A DNA stretch of 5,790 nt. Origin: Bacteroidia bacterium. Lineage in GTDB: Bacteria > Bacteroidota > Bacteroidia > Flavobacteriales > Flavobacteriaceae. The position numbers were made by a program, and so were the translations under genes. The number at the start of each line of letters is the position of its first letter. The stretch's first letter is position 1. The stretch lies in NCBI GenBank assembly GCA_030425715.1, contig JAUIAA010000151.1, positions 1-5,790 of the forward strand, read 5' to 3'. Below, piece by piece: positions 5,633 to 5,790 of this stretch. Below the pieces are notes generated by a model. The model was given only the letters and a program-made list of their open reading frames with translations. It made no database searches and was not told the origin of the DNA.

Positions 5633-5790
5633 TTACCCAATAATCATCCCGGCAATGGTAGCCGATAAAAGCGAAGCGATTGAACCTCCAATTAAAGCTT
5701 TCATACCAAATTCTGATAAGGTTTTTCGCTGGCTAGGTGCTAAAGAACCAATCCCTCCGATTTGAATTCCAATAGATGCAAAATTAGCAA
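5633..5790 (-). CDS. C-terminal end of a nucleoside transporter (CNT/NupC family), 5' part off window
   Basis: The last 51 residues and the TAA stop are visible; the gene enters from the right edge. The segment reads ANFASIGIQIGGIGSLAPSQ, followed by RKTLSEFGMKALIGGS and a final hydrophobic helix IASLLSATIAGMIIG. The FANxxSIGIQIGGIGxLAP motif and the closing membrane helix are hallmarks of the C-terminal domain of concentrative nucleoside transporters, which import nucleosides with sodium or protons across the inner membrane. It is the first gene seen of the leftward cluster and ends 22 bp before thyA, linking nucleoside uptake with dTMP synthesis. The motif makes the family assignment firm, but substrate preference cannot be judged from this piece. 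Confidence 0.88.
   Translation of the reverse strand, partial: ANFASIGIQIGGIGSLAPSQRKTLSEFGMKALIGGSIASLLSATIAGMIIG

Overview
The window looks like chromosomal DNA from a member of the Bacteroidota, most likely a flavobacterium. It is AT-rich. Ribosome binding sites are not of the Shine-Dalgarno type; A-rich leaders precede the start codons instead. Three intergenic sites match the Bacteroidota -7 promoter box TAnnTTTG, and the protein families present (2TM-domain protein, two-domain secreted beta-sandwich protein, ThyA with a long loop before the catalytic Cys) fit that group. The organism assignment is inference from these traits.

Left part (1-1915): the first few codons of a leftward gene, probably folK, run off the left edge. 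A 113-bp divergent gap separates it from sppA, a full-length rightward gene for a membrane-anchored signal peptide peptidase of the long, two-domain type.

Middle part (1916-3685): a leftward AraC-family regulator gene ends 1 bp after sppA, tail to tail. About 200 bp of AT-rich divergent spacer then separates it from a rightward gene for a small secreted protein of unknown function. The spacer holds putative promoters for both genes and a candidate pair of direct-repeat half-sites. The secreted-protein gene ends at a strong intrinsic terminator that overlaps the last codons of the convergent folA gene.

Right part (3666-5790): a tight leftward gene cluster, in transcription order nupC-like nucleoside transporter (3' end only), thyA, a 68-aa acidic small protein, a 2TM-domain membrane protein and folA. 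Gaps are 22, 19, 12 and 12 bp, and no internal promoter was found, so this is probably one operon. ThyA converts dUMP to dTMP and releases dihydrofolate; FolA reduces it back to tetrahydrofolate; the transporter supplies nucleosides. The roles of the two small genes between thyA and folA are unknown.

I see no mobile element, CRISPR array, tRNA or rRNA, and no clear novel system. The points most worth a second look are the two small genes inside the thyA-folA operon, the regulator/secreted-protein divergent pair, and two genes (araC-like and 2TM) that lack a usable ATG start.
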